The notes under the pieces were generated by a model, which was not told where the DNA came from, ran no database searches, and was given only the letters and a program-made list of their open reading frames with translations. A stretch of 64,000 bases of DNA from positions 9,918,920 through 9,982,919 of the forward strand of contig NC_091382.1 in assembly GCF_038502225.1 (NCBI RefSeq), in the 5' to 3' direction. The translations under genes and the position numbers were made by a program. The number at the start of each line of letters is the position of its first letter. Positions within the stretch are counted from its first letter, which is position 1. The stretch comes from Cherax quadricarinatus. Its lineage: Eukaryota; Arthropoda; Malacostraca; Decapoda; Parastacidae. This document shows, piece by piece, positions 1 through 11,299 of the stretch.

Positions 1-1210
1 GTCTCTGTATTGTGTAATGTGTGTGTTGGTGTCTCTGTATTGTGTAATGTGTGTGTTGGTGTCTCTGTATTGTGCAGTCTGTGTGTTGGTGTCTCTGTAT
101 TGTGTAATGTGTGTGTTGGTGTCTCTGTATTGTGTAATGTGTGTGTTGGTGTCTCTGTATTGTGCAGTCTGTGTGTTGGTGTCTCTGTATTGTGTAATGT
201 GTGTGTTGGTGTCTCTGTATTGTGTAATGTGTGTGTTGGTGTCTCTGTATTGTGTAATGTGTGTGTTGGTGTCTCTGTATTGTGCAGTCTGTGTGTTGGT
301 GTCTCTGTATTGTGTAATGTGTGTGTTGGTGTCTCTGTATTGTGTAATGTGTGTGTTGGTGTCTCTGTATTGTGTAATGTGTGTGTTGGTGTCTCTGTAT
401 TGTGCAGTATGTGTGTTGGTGTCTCTGTATTGTGTAATGTGTGTGTTGGTGTCTCTGTATTGTGCAGTCTGTGTGTTGGTGTCTCTGTATTGTGCAGTCT
501 GTGTGTTGGTGTCTCTGTATTGTGTAATGTGTGTGTTGGTGTCTCTGTATTCTGTAATGTGTGTGTTGGTGTCTCTGTATTGTGCAGTCTGTGTGTTGGT
601 GTCTCTGTATTGTGTAATGTGTGTGTTGGTGTCTCTGTATTGTGTAATGTGTGTGTTGGTGTCTCTGTATTGTGTAATGTGTGTGTTGGTGTCTCTGTAT
701 TGTGTAATGTGTGTGTTGGTGTCTCTGTATTGTGTAATGTGTGTGTTGGTGTCTCTGTATTGTGCAGTCTGTGTGTTGGTGTCTCTGTATTGTGTAATGT
801 GTGTGTTGGTGTCTCTGTATTGTGTAATGTGTGTGTTGGTGTCTCTGTATTGTGCAGTCTGTGTGTTGGTGTCTCTGTATTGTGTAATGTGTGTGTTGGT
901 GTCTCTGTATTGTGTAATGTGTGTGTTGGTGTCTCTGTATTGTGTAATGTGTGTGTTGGTGTCTCTGTATTGTGCAGTCTGTGTGTTGGTGTCTCTGTAT
1001 TGTGTAATGTGTGTGTTGGTGTCTCTGTATTGTGTAATGTGTGTGTTGGTGTCTCTGTATTGTGCAGTCTGTGTGTTGGTGTCTCTGTATTGTGTAATGT
1101 GTGTGTTGGTGTCTCTGTATTGTGTAATGTGTGTGTTGGTGTCTCTGTATTGTGTAATGTGTGTGTTGGTGTCTCTGTATTGTGTAATGTGTGTGTTGGT
1201 GTCTCTGTAC
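1..1210. repeat. 30-bp GT-rich minisatellite, 40 units
   Basis: Forty consecutive 30-bp units, each opening with GTCTCTGTATTGTG and closing with GTGTGTTGGT. Two unit types differ by three substitutions in the middle: TAATGT (type A) and CAGTCT (type B). Type B occurs at units 3, 6, 10, 14 (variant), 16, 17, 20, 26, 29, 33 and 36. The period is a multiple of 3, so several frames stay open for about 1.2 kb with Cys/Val-rich translations. These are not genes. The array runs off the left edge of the window. Confidence 0.98.
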
Positions 1211-1580
1211 TGTGTGTGTTTTGTGTATCAGTATTGTGTAATTGTCTCTGTATTGTATAATGTGTATGTTATTGTCTCAGTATTGTGTAATGTGTGTGTT
1301 GTGTTGTCTCAGTATTGTGTAATGTGTGTTTTGTGTCTCAGTATTGTGTAATGTGTGCGCTGTGTCTCAGTATTGTGTAATGTGTGTGTTGAATTGTGTC
1401 TCAGTATTGTGCAATGTGTGCGTTGTGTCTCAGTATTGTGTAATGTGTTGTGTCTCAGTATTGTGAAATGTGTTGTGTTGTGTCTCAGTATTGTGTAGTG
1501 TGTGTGTTGTCTCAGTATTGTGTAATGTGTGTTGTGTTGTGTCTCAGTATTGTGTAATGTGTTGTGTTGTGTCTCAGTAT
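1211..1580. repeat. Degenerate transition between the 30-bp and 27-bp arrays
   Basis: Irregular units of about 24 to 36 bp built on CTCAGTATTGTGTAATGTGTG, with variable GTTGTGTTGTGTC spacers. CTCTGTATTG of the left array changes to CTCAGTATTG of the right array here. This suggests both arrays descend from one ancestral unit and diverged by local slippage. Confidence 0.85.
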
Positions 1581-3102
1581 TGTGTAGTGTGTGTGTTGTC
1601 TCAGTATTGTGTAGTGTGTGTGTTGTCTCAGTATTGTGTAGTTTGTATGTTGTCTCAGTATTGTGTAGTGTGTGTGTTGTCTCAGTATTGTGTAGCGTGT
1701 GTGTTGTCTCAGTATTGTGTTGCGTGTGTGTTGTCTCAGTATTGTGTAGTGTGTGTGTTGTCTCAGTATTGTGTTGCGTGTGTGTTGTCTCAGTATTGTG
1801 TAGCGTGTGTGTTGTCTCAGTATTGTGTTGCGTGTGTGTTGTCTCAGTATTTATTGTGTAGCGTGTGTGTTGTCTCAGTATTGTGTTGCGTGTGTGTTGT
1901 CTCAGTATTGTGTAGCGTGTGTGTTGTCTCAGTATTGTGTAGTGTGTGTTGTCTCAGTATTGTGTTGCGTGTGTGTTGTCTCAGTATTGTGTAGCGTGTG
2001 TGTTGTCTCAGTATTGTGTAGCGTGTGTGTTGTCTCAGTATTGTGTAGCGTGTGTGTTGTCTCAGTATTGTGTTGCGTGTGTGTTGTCTCAGTATTGTGT
2101 AGCGTGTGTGTTGTCTCATTATTGTGTAGCGTGTGTGTTGTCTCAGTATTGTGTAGCGTGTGTGTTGTCTCAGTATTGTGTAGCGTGTGTGTTGTCTCAG
2201 TATTGTGTTGCGTGTGTGTTGTCTCAGTATTGTGTAGCGTGTGTGTTGTCTCAGTATTGTGTAGCGTGTGTGTTGTCTCAGTATTGTGTTGCGTGTGTGT
2301 TGTCTCAGTATTGTGTAGCGTGTGTGTTGTCTCAGTATTGTGTAGCGTGTGTGTTGTCTCAGTATTGTGTAGCGTGTGTGTTGTCTCAGTATTGTGTAGC
2401 GTGTGTGTTGTCTCAGTATTGTGTAGCGTGTGTGTTGTCTCAGTATTGTGTAGCGTGTGTGTTGTCTCAGTATTGTGTAGCGTGTGTGTTGTCTCAGTAT
2501 TGTGTAGCGTGTGTGTTGTCTCAGTATTGTGTAGCGTGTGTGTTGTCTCAGTATTGTGTAGCGTGTGTGTTGTCTCAGTATTGTGTAGCGTGTGTGTTGT
2601 CTCAGTATTGTGTAGTGTGTGTGTTGTCTCAGTATTGTGTAGCGTGTGTGTTGTCTCAGTATTGTGTAGCGTGTGTGTTGTCTCAGTATTGTGTAGCGTG
2701 TGTGTTGTCTCAGTATTGTGTAGCGTGTGTGTTGTCTCAGTATTGTGTAGCGTGTGTGTTGTCTCAGTATTGTGTAGCGTGTGTGTTGTCTCAGTATTGT
2801 GTAGTGTGTGTGTTGTCTCAGTATTGTGTAGCGTGTGTGTTGTCTCAGTATTGTGTAGCGTGTGTGTTGTCTCAGTATTGTGTAGCGTGTGTGTTGTCTC
2901 AGTATTGTGTAGCGTGTGTGTTGTCTCAGTATTGTGTAGCGTGTGTGTTGTCTCAGTATTGTGTAGCGTGTGTGTTGTCTCAGTATTGTGTTGCGTGTGT
3001 GTTGTCTCAGTATTGTGTAGTGTGTGTGTTGTCTCAGTATTGTGTAGCGTGTGTGTTGTCTCAGTATTGTGTAGCGTGTGTGTTGTCTCAGTATTGTGTA
3101 TT
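1581..3102. repeat. 27-bp GT-rich minisatellite, block 1
   Basis: About 56 units of 27 bp, TTGTCTCAGTATTGTG followed by TAGCG, TTGCG or TAGTG and GTGTG. A few units carry indels, for example an extra TTTA near 1850 and a 2-bp loss near 1940. The long frames on both strands here (Cys/Val/Ser repeats on +, His/Thr repeats on -) are artefacts of the 27-bp period. Confidence 0.97.
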
Positions 3103-3151
3103 ATTATTATTATAATCAAAAAGAAGCGCTAAGCCACAAGGACTATACAGC
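3103..3151 (+). mobile_element. Fragment of dispersed repeat (GCGCTAA family) inside the array
   Basis: A 49-bp interruption starting with TTATTATTATTATAATC and containing AAGCGCTAAGCCACAAGG and CTATACAGC. The same left end occurs at about 37150-37210, and a longer related copy is at 37348-37515. The host array shows CTCAGTATTGTGTA on the left and restarts with CTCAGTATTGTGTAGCG on the right. That is compatible with a target duplication but ambiguous inside a tandem array. Confidence 0.75.
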
Positions 3152-3960
3152 TCAGTATTGTGTAGCGTGTGTGTTGTCTCAGTATTGTGTAGCGTGTGTG
3201 TTGTCTCAGTATTGTGTAGCGTGTGTGTTGTCTCAGTATTGTGTAGCGTGTGTGTTGTCTCAGTATTGTGTAGCGTGTGTGTTGTCTCAGTATTGTGTAG
3301 CGTGTGTGTTGTCTCAGTATTGTGTAGCGTGTGTGTTGTCTCAGTATTGTGTAGTGTGTGTGTTGTCTCAGTATTGTGTAGCGTGTGTGTTGTCTCAGTA
3401 TTGTGTTGCGTGTGTGTTGTCTCAGTATTGTGTAGCGTGTGTGTTGTCTCAGTATTGTGAAGCGTGTGTGTTGTCTCAGTATTATGTAGCGTGTGTGTTG
3501 TCTCAGTATTGTGTAGTGTGTGTGTTGTCTCAGTATTGTGTAGCGTGTGTGTTGTCTCAGTATTGTGTTGCGTGTGTGTTGTCTCAGTATTGTGTAGCGT
3601 GTGTGTTGTCTCAGTATTGTGTAGCGTGTGTGTTGTCTCAGTATTGTGTAGCGTGTGTGTTGTCTCAGTATTGTGTAGCGTGTGTGTTGTCTCAGTATTG
3701 TGTAGTGTGTGTGTTGTCTCAGTATTGTGTAGCGTGTGTGTTGTCTCAGTATTGTGTAGCGTGTGTGTTCTCAGTATTGTGTAGCGTGTGTGTTGTCTCA
3801 GTATTGTGTAGCGTGTGTGTTGTCTCAGTATTGTGTAGCGTGTGTGTTGTCTCAGTATTGTGTAGCGTGTGTGTTGTCTCAGTATTGTGTAGCGTGTGTG
3901 TTGTCTCAGTATTGTGTAGCGTGTGTGTTGTCTCAGTATTGTGTAGCGTGTGTGTTGTCT
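3152..3960. repeat. 27-bp GT-rich minisatellite, block 2
   Basis: About 30 units of the same 27-bp repeat as 1581-3102, mostly the TAGCG variant. One shortened unit near 3767 has lost GT and shifts the array phase. Confidence 0.97.
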
Positions 3961-4670
3961 CAGTAGCAGGAGTTACGTGTGTGTTGTCTCAGTAGCAGGA
4001 GTTACGTGTGTGTTGTCTCAGTATTGTGTAGCGTGTGTGTTGTCTCAGTATTGTGTAGCGTGTGTGTTGTCTCAGTATTGTGTAGCGTGTGTGTTGTCTC
4101 AGTATTGTGTAGCGTGTGTGTTGTCTCAGTATTGTGTAGCGTGTGTGTTGTCTCAGTATTGTGTAGCGTGTGTGTTGTCTCAGTATTGTGTAGCGTGTGT
4201 GTTGTCTCAGTATTGTGTAGCGTGTGTGTTGTCTCAGTATTGTGTAGCGTGTGTGTTGTCTCAGTATTGTGTAGTGTGTGTGTTGTCTCAGTATTGTGTA
4301 GCGTGTGTGTTGTCTCAGTATTGTGTAGCGTGTGTGTTGTCTCAGTATTGTGTAGCGTGTGTGTTGTCTCAGTATTGTGTAGCGTGTGTGTTGTCTCAGT
4401 AGCAGGAGTTACGTGTGTGTTGTCTCAGTAGCAGGAGTTACGTGTGTGTTGTCTCAGTAGCAGGAGTTACGTGTGTGTTGTCTCAGTAGCAGGAGTTACG
4501 TGTGTGTTGTCTCAGTAGCAGGAGTTACGTGTGTGTTGTCTCAGTAGCAGGAGTTACGTGTGTGTTGTCTCAGTAGCAGGAGTTACGTGTGTGTTGTCTC
4601 AGTAGCAGGAGTTACGTGTGTGTTGTCTCAGTAGCAGGAGTTACGTGTGTGTTGTCTCAGTAGCAGGAGT
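3961..4670. repeat. Interleaved 29-bp and 27-bp minisatellite
   Basis: Two 29-bp units (CAGTAGCAGGAGTTACGTGT then GTGTTGTCT) at 3961-4018, fourteen 27-bp units at 4019-4396, then about nine 29-bp units at 4397-4660. The array ends in unique sequence after AGGAGTCGC. The 29-bp unit replaces the ATTGTGTAGCG segment by AGCAGGAGTTACG while keeping the GTGTGTTGTCTCAGT half, so it is a hybrid unit amplified separately. Confidence 0.95.
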
Positions 4671-5821
4671 CGCTTATACCCACAAACACATTTAAGACCT
4701 GAGGGTAAACAAAATTTTTGTTATCTTACGACACTCGGGAACATAGTTACATAAACTTTACGTTATTGTAGTATGCCATAACGTGAACCTGGATTGTTCC
4801 TCTTTGCTATACATGTCAACGTTCCAGGAGAGGCAGAGTTGAGGCAGCACAATTCAACAGCAAGACGGTGAGTAGCGTGCAGATTATATTTCTTTCTTAT
4901 TATCTTCTGCTGTGACTTAGCAACATTAGGATCGAATATGGCGTTTACTTAGTACCCGAAATGTTCGTAGAGAGAAGCTTAGCTGAGACCTGAAGCAGCG
5001 GTATGGACAGCGATCACAAGGTGTGATAAGACCACTGGCCCGCTATTCAGAGTTTTAAAATGCTCGATAAAACACATTGGAAGGCACGCCATGAACGGCA
5101 GAATTGCCCTCACAATGTTGACTGTTAGTGGGAATGGTTGTCCCACTGTTGTGTAAGTCTGGGCTGCCAGTGCGACCCAGTGTGACCCTAGAGTGACCTC
5201 TCCTGGCTGGTGACGACACCTGCTGCCAGTGTGACCCAGTATGACCTCTCTCTCCTGGCGGGTGACGATACCTGCTGCCACAATGTAATTACAGCCTTTT
5301 AGACGCAAGCTGTGACATTTTCAGTTTGTTGGAATCTGCGTTTGCAGTTTAGGTGTTAGTGGAGTATAGGGAGCAGTTAGCCTAAATGTTCTGCCACTTG
5401 CAACTCCAGCTAGTTATCTAAAACATTTAATGTTAGTCGATACTGTTATTTTATCAATTTTTACTGAAACAACTGTATTCACATTAATTATGATCTCCCC
5501 ATGTACCTGGGGTATACCTGAAGAGTATTTCGGGGATCAACACACCCGAGGCCTCCTTAAATGAATGTAATCGTGGGAATAATTGTCGTATATTCCCTTA
5601 GTGTCAAACACCATCAATATTTATTTATAGGCATTTAACATCACAATAAAAATATCGACAAATCTCTCTTTCAGTACATAACATCTAAGAATTTATCATA
5701 TCCGGTGTGAGGACTCGAATCCATGCTATTCACTCCCCGCCTAAACAGAGTTCCTGCTCTGCTACGATGCACTGAACAATGAATTCTAAAGAAAGTGGTG
5801 GTCCCAAGAGGACCACCAATT
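4671..5821. other. Non-repetitive interval with minor repeat fragments
   Basis: No convincing gene. A short duplicated phrase (CTGCCAGTG with GACCCAGT and GACCTCTC) lies around 5165-5280. A fragment of the TACCTGG/ACCAGGCCTC dispersed repeat lies near 5500-5560. On the minus strand around 5700-5790 there is a weak tRNA-like stretch with a B-box-like GGATTCGAGTCC. The 109-aa and 87-aa frames on the minus strand have no recognisable domain. Confidence 0.6.
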
Positions 5822-6903
5822 AAGACGATAGTAGCTAGTCCCTTATGCATCCTATATCCATCCTGTGGAGGATAGTGGCTAGTTCTTATGCATCCTATAT
5901 CCACTCTAAGGGCGGTAGTAGCTAGTCTGTGCACCCTATATCCATCCTATTGACGGTAGTGGCTAGTCTGTGCACACCAAATGCATCCTGTGAACGGTAG
6001 TGGCTAGTTTGTGCACACCAAATGCATCCTGTGGACGGTAGTGGCTAGTCTGTGCACTCCATATCCATCCTCTGGACGGAAGTGGCTAGCCTGTGCACCC
6101 TATATCCATCCTATTGTCGGTAGTGGCTTGTCTGTGCACACCAAATGCATCCCATGAACGGTAGTGGCTAGACTGTGCACACCAAATGCATCCTGTGAAT
6201 GGTAGTGGCTAGTCTGTGCACACCAAATGCATCCCGTGAACGGTAGTGGCTAGTGTGTGCACACCAAATGCATTCTGTGGACGGTAGTGGCTAGTCTGTG
6301 CACACCAAATGCATCCTGTGAACGGTAGTGGTTAGTCTGTGCACACCAAATGCATCCTGTGGACGGTAGTGGCTAGTCTGTGCACTTCATATCCATCCTC
6401 TGGACGGTAGTGGCTAGTCTGTGCGCCCTATATCCATTCTATGGACGGTAGCGGCTAGTCTGTGCACACAAAATGCATCCTGTAGACGGTAGTGGCTAGT
6501 CTGTGCACACCAAATGCATCCTGTTAACGGTAGTGGCTAGATTGTGCACACCAAATGCATCCTGTGGACGGTAGTGGCTATATTGTGCACACCAAATGCA
6601 TCCTGTGGACGGTAGTGGCTAGTCTGTGCACACCAAATGCATCCTGTGGACGGTAGTGGCTAGTCTGTGCACACCAAATGCATCCTGTGGACGGTAGTGG
6701 CTAGTCTGTGCACACCAAATGCATCCTGTGGACGGTAGTGGCTAGATTGTGCACACCAAATGCATCCTGTGGACGGTAGTGGCTAGATTGTGCACACCAA
6801 ATGCATCCTGTGGACGGTAGTGGCTAGATTGTGCACACAAAATGCATCCTGTGGACGGTAGTGGCTAGTCTGTGCACACAAAATGCATCCTGTGGACGGT
6901 AAG
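5822..6903. repeat. 41-bp satellite, about 26 units
   Basis: Tandem 41-bp units containing GTGCACACCAAATGCATCC, TGTGGACGGTAG and TGGCTAGTCT. Units at the left edge carry ACCCTATATCCATCC instead of ACACCAAATGCATCC. The right two thirds are more homogeneous. A single related unit lies outside the array at 22471-22512. Confidence 0.96.
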
Positions 6904-7284
6904 CAGAAACTTGAACTAATAAGTTAAGTTGTGACTGGCGTCTCAGTGGTTAGATTAGCCAACAGTTACTACCGTTTGATCCCCAAAGCTGGTGACACCA
7001 GCAGCCTCTGAGTGGTATCTGTTGGTTATTTCATCTTCACTGTTTACATGACATCCCACGATATTTACAATGCTTATAGTTCGAAAAGAGCAACGAAATG
7101 TTGACAAATATTTCGCCTGTCTTTTCAAACTCCACGCAACAGGTGGGGTTTGAACTCATGGCAAATGAGTTTTAAAACTAACTCATAGGCCAATAGCATG
7201 TGGATTTCATCCTATACTTTTCTCTTTCTACTGCTATCTGGACAGTCAGTTCCACAGCTCTTCAGTCCGTTCAGCTATGCCATC
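6904..7284. other. Intergenic interval
   Basis: No gene recognised. A tRNA-like B-box (GAGTTCAAACCCC on the minus strand) is visible around 7140-7160, probably an old SINE head. (TAA)n begins near 7286. Confidence 0.5.
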
Positions 7285-7566
7285 TAATAATAATAATTAT
7301 ATTAATTTCTACAAATACATGATACTGCATATACCGACCATAGCTGACATCAGTGACATACTATACAGAAAGCCCCTTGTTATGCAGAGCAATTAGAGCA
7401 AATTAGGTTAATTTTGTCGCTAGGATGCGACCCAAATCAGTCGACTAACACTCAGGTACCTACTTGCTGCTAAGTGAACAGTGACAGCATTACCACCCAT
7501 ACCTGGGATCGAGCCACGGACACAATATGCGAGGTGAGTGCGCTACCAACTGAACCATGATGCCAC
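7285..7566 (-). mobile_element. tRNA-derived SINE, type 1 (copy a)
   Basis: Reading the minus strand, a tRNA-like head (A-box-like TGGTTCAGTTGGTAGCGC and B-box-like GGCTCGATCCC) is followed by the core GGTACCTGAGTGTTAGTCGA and GGGTCGCATCC. The 3' tail contains GCATAACAAGGGG and TGATGTCAGCTATGGTC and ends in (AAT)n. Pol III type promoter elements plus a trinucleotide tail are the hallmarks of a tRNA SINE. The class is clear; the family name is not known to me. Confidence 0.82.
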
Positions 7567-7800
7567 ATAACATTGAGTTGAACAGGAGGAAACAGCCAAT
7601 ATGAAAATAATCCTCCGTTCCAGCCATTATTACCAACATTTAAAACTATCAATTTTCAACAGTTTCCTTAATTATAGGCAATTAACTCAATTGTTTAATA
7701 GTCCAATTATATCCCCTCCCGTATCAACCCTCTCCACTTATTCTCTTTAACACACTACTAAGTGATCACTCATAATTATTGTCATGCAAAACATAATATC
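7567..7800. other. AT-rich intergenic interval
   Basis: AT-rich sequence with no gene or structured repeat that I can see. Confidence 0.5.
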
Positions 7801-8112
7801 ATAATAATAATAATAATAATCTTTATTTCTTCAAATACAGATAAAACTTATACAGACCATAGCTGACATTAATAACTTACTACATAGAAAGTCCCTGGTT
7901 ATGCAGAACATGTAGAACTAATTAGGTCACAATTTTGTCCCCAGGATGCGAGCCACACCATTCGACTAACACCTAGATACCTACTTACTGCTAGGTGAAC
8001 AGGGACAGCAGGTGTCGTAAGGAAACACGCTCTACTGCTACCAGCCGTACCGGGGACCGAACCATGGACCTCAGTTTGTGACTCGAGTGCGCTACCAACC
8101 CAGCCAAGGGAC
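7801..8112 (-). mobile_element. tRNA-derived SINE, type 1 (copy b)
   Basis: Same layout as the copy at 7285-7566. The head on the minus strand has TTGGCTGGGTTGGTAGCGC and B-box-like GGTTCGGTCCCC. The core with TAGTCGAATGGTGTGG and the tail with GCATAACCAGGG follow. It ends in (ATT)n, read as (AAT)n on the element strand, at 7801-7820. Adjacent same-orientation copies suggest a SINE insertion cluster. Confidence 0.82.
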
Positions 8113-8164
8113 AACCGAATTATATTTATTAATATTTTAATAATTTATTATTGTTATATATTAT

Positions 8165-8370
8165 ATACGTAGTATGCGCTAAACCATCAGGGGTAGACGA
8201 CACAAAGGAGATGTGTGGTAATCTGATTTGATCGAAGGCAGAGGATGTCTCCCGTTCCTTAGATTTAGAGCCCTTCCCTCTCATCAAGTGGTATGCAGGA
8301 GAAGGGGATACCTGCCTCTTGTTCCCGGTATTTTAGTCGCCTCTTGTGACACGCATGACTTATGGAGGAA
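8165..8370 (+). mobile_element. Dispersed repeat, GCGCTAA family (diverged copy)
   Basis: GCGCTAAACC, a GGCAGAGGATGTCTCC segment, TTCCTTAGATTTAGAGCCC and CCTCTCATCAAG line up in order with the copy at 37348-37515 (GCGCTAAACCC, CCAATTCCCTAAATCAAGAG, CCCTCACCAACATCAAGG). Noncoding and probably SINE-like. I cannot define its ends. Confidence 0.6.
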
Positions 8371-8412
8371 AAACTTTGTTCCACTTCCCTATATCATATA
8401 TAGATATATATA

Positions 8413-8423
8413 TGTCTCGTGCC

Positions 8424-8502
<79 letters not shown>

Positions 8503-8565
8503 GTCGTGCCGAATAGGTAAAACTTGCGATTATGGCTTAAATAGAAATGCTCTTCTTGACAAATG
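8413..8565 (+). mobile_element. MITE fragment (GTCGTGCCGAATA) around a (TA)n tract
   Basis: A degenerate end GTCTCGTGCCGAATA at 8414-8428 is followed by about 75 bp of (TA)n (8427-8502). A second end ATGTCGTGCCGAATAGG then leads into AACTTGCGATTATGGCTTAA. That stretch matches the reverse complement of the right end of the complete MITE at 61129-61516, so this is a truncated, inverted copy. Confidence 0.75.
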
Positions 8566-8574
8566 AGTGTACCT

Positions 8575-8830
8575 GTATTATACCTGGAGTATACCTTGGT
8601 ATACCTGGGGTATACCTTACATGCCTGGAGTATACCCGGAGTGTATACCTGGAGGGTATTCCTGGATTGGGGTCAACGCCCCTGCGACCTGGTCCATGAC
8701 CAGGCCTCTCGGTGAATCAGGGCCTGATCAACCAGGCTGTTGCTATCAGCCGCACGCAAACTGAATTACGAACCACAACCCGGCTGGTCAGGTACTGACT
8801 TAAGATGTCTGTCCAGCTGTCAGCATATTC
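8575..8830 (+). mobile_element. Dispersed repeat X (TATACCTGGAG...ACCAGGCCTC)
   Basis: Several TATACCTGGAGTATACC phrases lead into GGGGTCAACGCCCCTGCGAC, GACCAGGCCTCTCGGTGA, ATCAGGGCCTGATCAACC, CCGCACGCAAACTGAA and CCGGCTGGTCAGGTACTGAC. Shorter copies lie at 21745-21845 and 22513-22645, and the same segment forms the tail of SINE type 2. It is an abundant noncoding repeat with strong internal palindromes (GGGGTCAACGCCCC). Confidence 0.75.
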
Positions 8831-9035
8831 ATCACAACTTTTTCCAAGATAAGGGAAGAGTAGTGTTATCAACAGCAGTAGTTACAGACCTGGGAGAGGG
8901 TGGCTCCAACTCCCTCCTAAGTAGGAATATTACTTGTTTGGACTACCGTTCCAAATTTCGTAAAACACTATGAAAAATGTGGTAAAAGCCATAGGAGTAA
9001 AAACGTCTTAGTGAAGGTCAATCTCTGACATATTA

Positions 9036-9190
9036 TCACGGGCACTCAGTGTGTGAGGCGAGTGCGTTGTCAACTGAGCTACGGGAAAACGTACCGACTT
9101 GTGGGACCCCGGAGCTGGTAGATATGTTTGTGACTTGATAAAACTGTGTGGGCGAAACGTAGTCAATAAAGGATAGCATTATACTGCACT
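9036..9190 (-). mobile_element. Fragmentary tRNA-like head with GGCGAAACGTAG repeat
   Basis: The minus strand shows CCGTAGCTCAGTTGACAACG followed by CACTCGCCTCACACACTGAG. This looks like the 5' half of a tRNA (A-box, anticodon arm), but no B-box follows. Next to it on the plus strand is GGGCGAAACGTAGTCAATAA, a member of the recurring CGAAACGT repeats. Confidence 0.5.
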
Positions 9191-9390
9191 TGTGTTTATT
9201 CCAGAAAAATGTTAGGCTTTCATATATACATGAAACGTACATTCAAACTCTCCATTATTTTTATGACAAAACATTAAAAATTTTTTTTGAAAAATAATAT
9301 GATATTAATAAGGTAATTCTGAACTCGCTAATTTTACGCAGTACCTGAGCACCACCTGGGGAATGAGAGGTAATTACATTTGATCCAAGG

Positions 9391-9650
9391 GAGGTGTCCC
9401 GTAGCTCGGATGGTAGCGCACTCAACTCTGATTCGATCCCCGGTACGGGTGGAAACATTAAGGCGAGTTTCCTTAAGACACCTGCTGCCCCTTTTGACCT
9501 AGTAGTAAATATGTACCTGTGTGTTAGTCGACTTGTGTGGGTCGCATCCTGGAGACAAAGTTAACCCAAGTTGCCAGAAATGATCTGCATAACCAGGGAC
9601 TATTTACATGTCACTGATGTCACTGATATCATGTACTTGTAAATATTACA
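9391..9650 (+). mobile_element. tRNA-derived SINE, type 1 (copy c)
   Basis: Head CCCGTAGCTCGGATGGTAGC with B-box-like GATTCGATCCCC, then TTTCCTTAAGACACCTGCTG, the core TGTGTTAGTCGACTTGTGTG and GGGTCGCATCCTGGAGACAA, and the tail with CATAACCAGGGAC and GTCACTGATGTCACTGAT. The anticodon region is shortened relative to a real tRNA. Confidence 0.82.
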
Positions 9651-9746
9651 AGGGAAGGGCAGCTCCTATTCCTCACATCAAGAGTCATTCAGGATCCATG
9701 CAACATCCCAAGGCTCCGTGTGTTGACATTTCTACTCTCAGGACAG

Positions 9747-11176
9747 AATAAGAACATAAGAAAGAAGGAACAATGCAACAGGCCTACTGACCCAAGCGGA
9801 GCAGGTCCATGTCCCCCCCCTTTCCGGATTATCCCAATGACCCATCCAGCCTGGTCATCTCCACTCAAGGATGGAGCACTGCACCAGACCCAGCAGCACA
9901 AGCTAGTCAGGTCAACTCACACCCACCCACACTCACTCGTGTATTTATCTAACCTATTATTAAAACTACACAACGTTTTAGCCTCAATAACTGTACTCAG
10001 GAGTTTGTTCCACTCATCCACAACTCTATTACCAAACCAGTGCTTTCCTACATCCTTCCTGAATCTGAATTTTTCCAACTTGAAACCACTGCTGCGAGTC
10101 CTGTCATGGCTGGAAATTTTCAGCACGCTATTCACATCCCCTTTATTTATTCCTGTTTTCCATTTATACACCTCGATCATATCCCCCCTTAATTCTACGC
10201 CTTTCGAGAGAGTGCAGATTCAGGGCCCTCAGTCTATCCTCATAGGGAAGATTTCTGATACATGGGATCATCTTTGTCATCCTCCTTTGTACGTTTTCCA
10301 GAGCATTTATATCCATTCTGTAATACAGTGACCAGAACTGAGCAGCATAGTCTAAATGAGGCCTAACCAAGGATACATAGAGTTGAAGAACAACCTGAGG
10401 ACTTCTATTATTTATACTTCTAGATATGAAGCCAAAAATTCTGTTAGCTTTATTGCGAACACTAATGCACTGTTGTCTTGGTTTTAGATTACTGCTAACC
10501 AGAACTCCTAAATCCTTTTCGCAATCAGTAGTATTAAGATCTACATTATTTAGTTTATATGTGGCATGGTTATTTAACTGTCCAAAATTTAGAACTTTGC
10601 ATTTGTCAAATTATCAATATTAAAATGCATCTGCCACTTCTCCGACCACTGCATCAGTCTATTCAAATCATCCTGGAGTGTTCTAGTGTCCTCATTAGAA
10701 TGAATTGGACGCCCTATTTTGGTGTCATCAACAAATTTGCTTATGTCGCTATTTCTCCCTCATCTATATCGTTTATGTAAATTGTGAACAACAGCGGGCC
10801 CAACACTGACCCCTGAGGAACACCGCTTGTGACGTACCCCCATTCTGATTTCTCCTCATTTATGCAAACTCTCTGCTGTCTATTTGTCAGCCATGCCTCT
10901 ACCCAGGAAAAAATTTCTCCTATTCCGTGTGCCCTAAGTTTCCTCAATAGCCTCTGGTGTGGAACTCTATCGAAAGCCTTACTGAAGTCCACACAATATC
11001 ATATTCATTACCATGATCTACCTCCTCAAACACCTTAGTGAAAAAAGTTAGTAAATTTGTAAGACAGGAACGCCCCTTTGTAAACCCGTGTTGGGATTCA
11101 TTAATCAATCTGTGCCTGTCAAGATGGCTACGAATTGCTTCGGCAATTATTGATTCCATAAATTTTCTCACTATGA
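9747..11176 (-). mobile_element. 5'-truncated CR1-type LINE, family A (copy 1)
   Basis: Reads on the minus strand. It matches the plus-strand element at 48940-51872 from about 50450 to its 3' end, including the noncoding 3' tail with GCTGCTGGGTCTGG and the terminal TTTCTTATGTTC. The 5' end stops abruptly inside the RT domain, as expected of a LINE truncated during target-primed reverse transcription. The frame is broken in several places. Confidence 0.88.
9917..11171 (-). pseudogene. Broken reverse transcriptase ORF of LINE family A
   Basis: The 5' part (about 10944-11171) carries NESQHGFTKGRSCLTNLL, the fingers/palm entry of non-LTR RTs. The next frame (10741-10992) has [18 protein letters not shown] (catalytic motif A) and [18 protein letters not shown] (motif B). 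Further on come FVDD in place of the usual FADD, then the C-terminal region with VRPHLDYAAQFW (to 10370) and WFGNRVVDEWNKL (to 9917). At least three frame breaks separate these pieces, so no active polymerase can be made. Related by sequence to CR1/Jockey-superfamily ORF2 proteins. The endonuclease domain is absent because the copy is 5'-truncated. Confidence 0.88.
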
Positions 11177-11299
11177 AGGTAAGGCTTGTTGCTTGTTGAG
11201 CTAGTACATAAACAGGGAGTAGAAATTAGCTCAGAGGAGTCCACACCACCGTATGTCCTTCGATGGTGGGTACATCATCTAGCTTGGCTGGATGCACCA

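Noticed and set aside
10..4431. Cys-rich repetitive proteins on the plus strand and Thr/His-rich frames on the minus strand
   Set aside because: Open in several frames and both strands at once over 30-bp and 27-bp arrays. No secretion signal or unique sequence supports a real gene.
1..4670. CRISPR array
   Set aside because: Units are contiguous with no unique spacers, and the context is eukaryotic with transposable elements. The same applies to the other tandem arrays.
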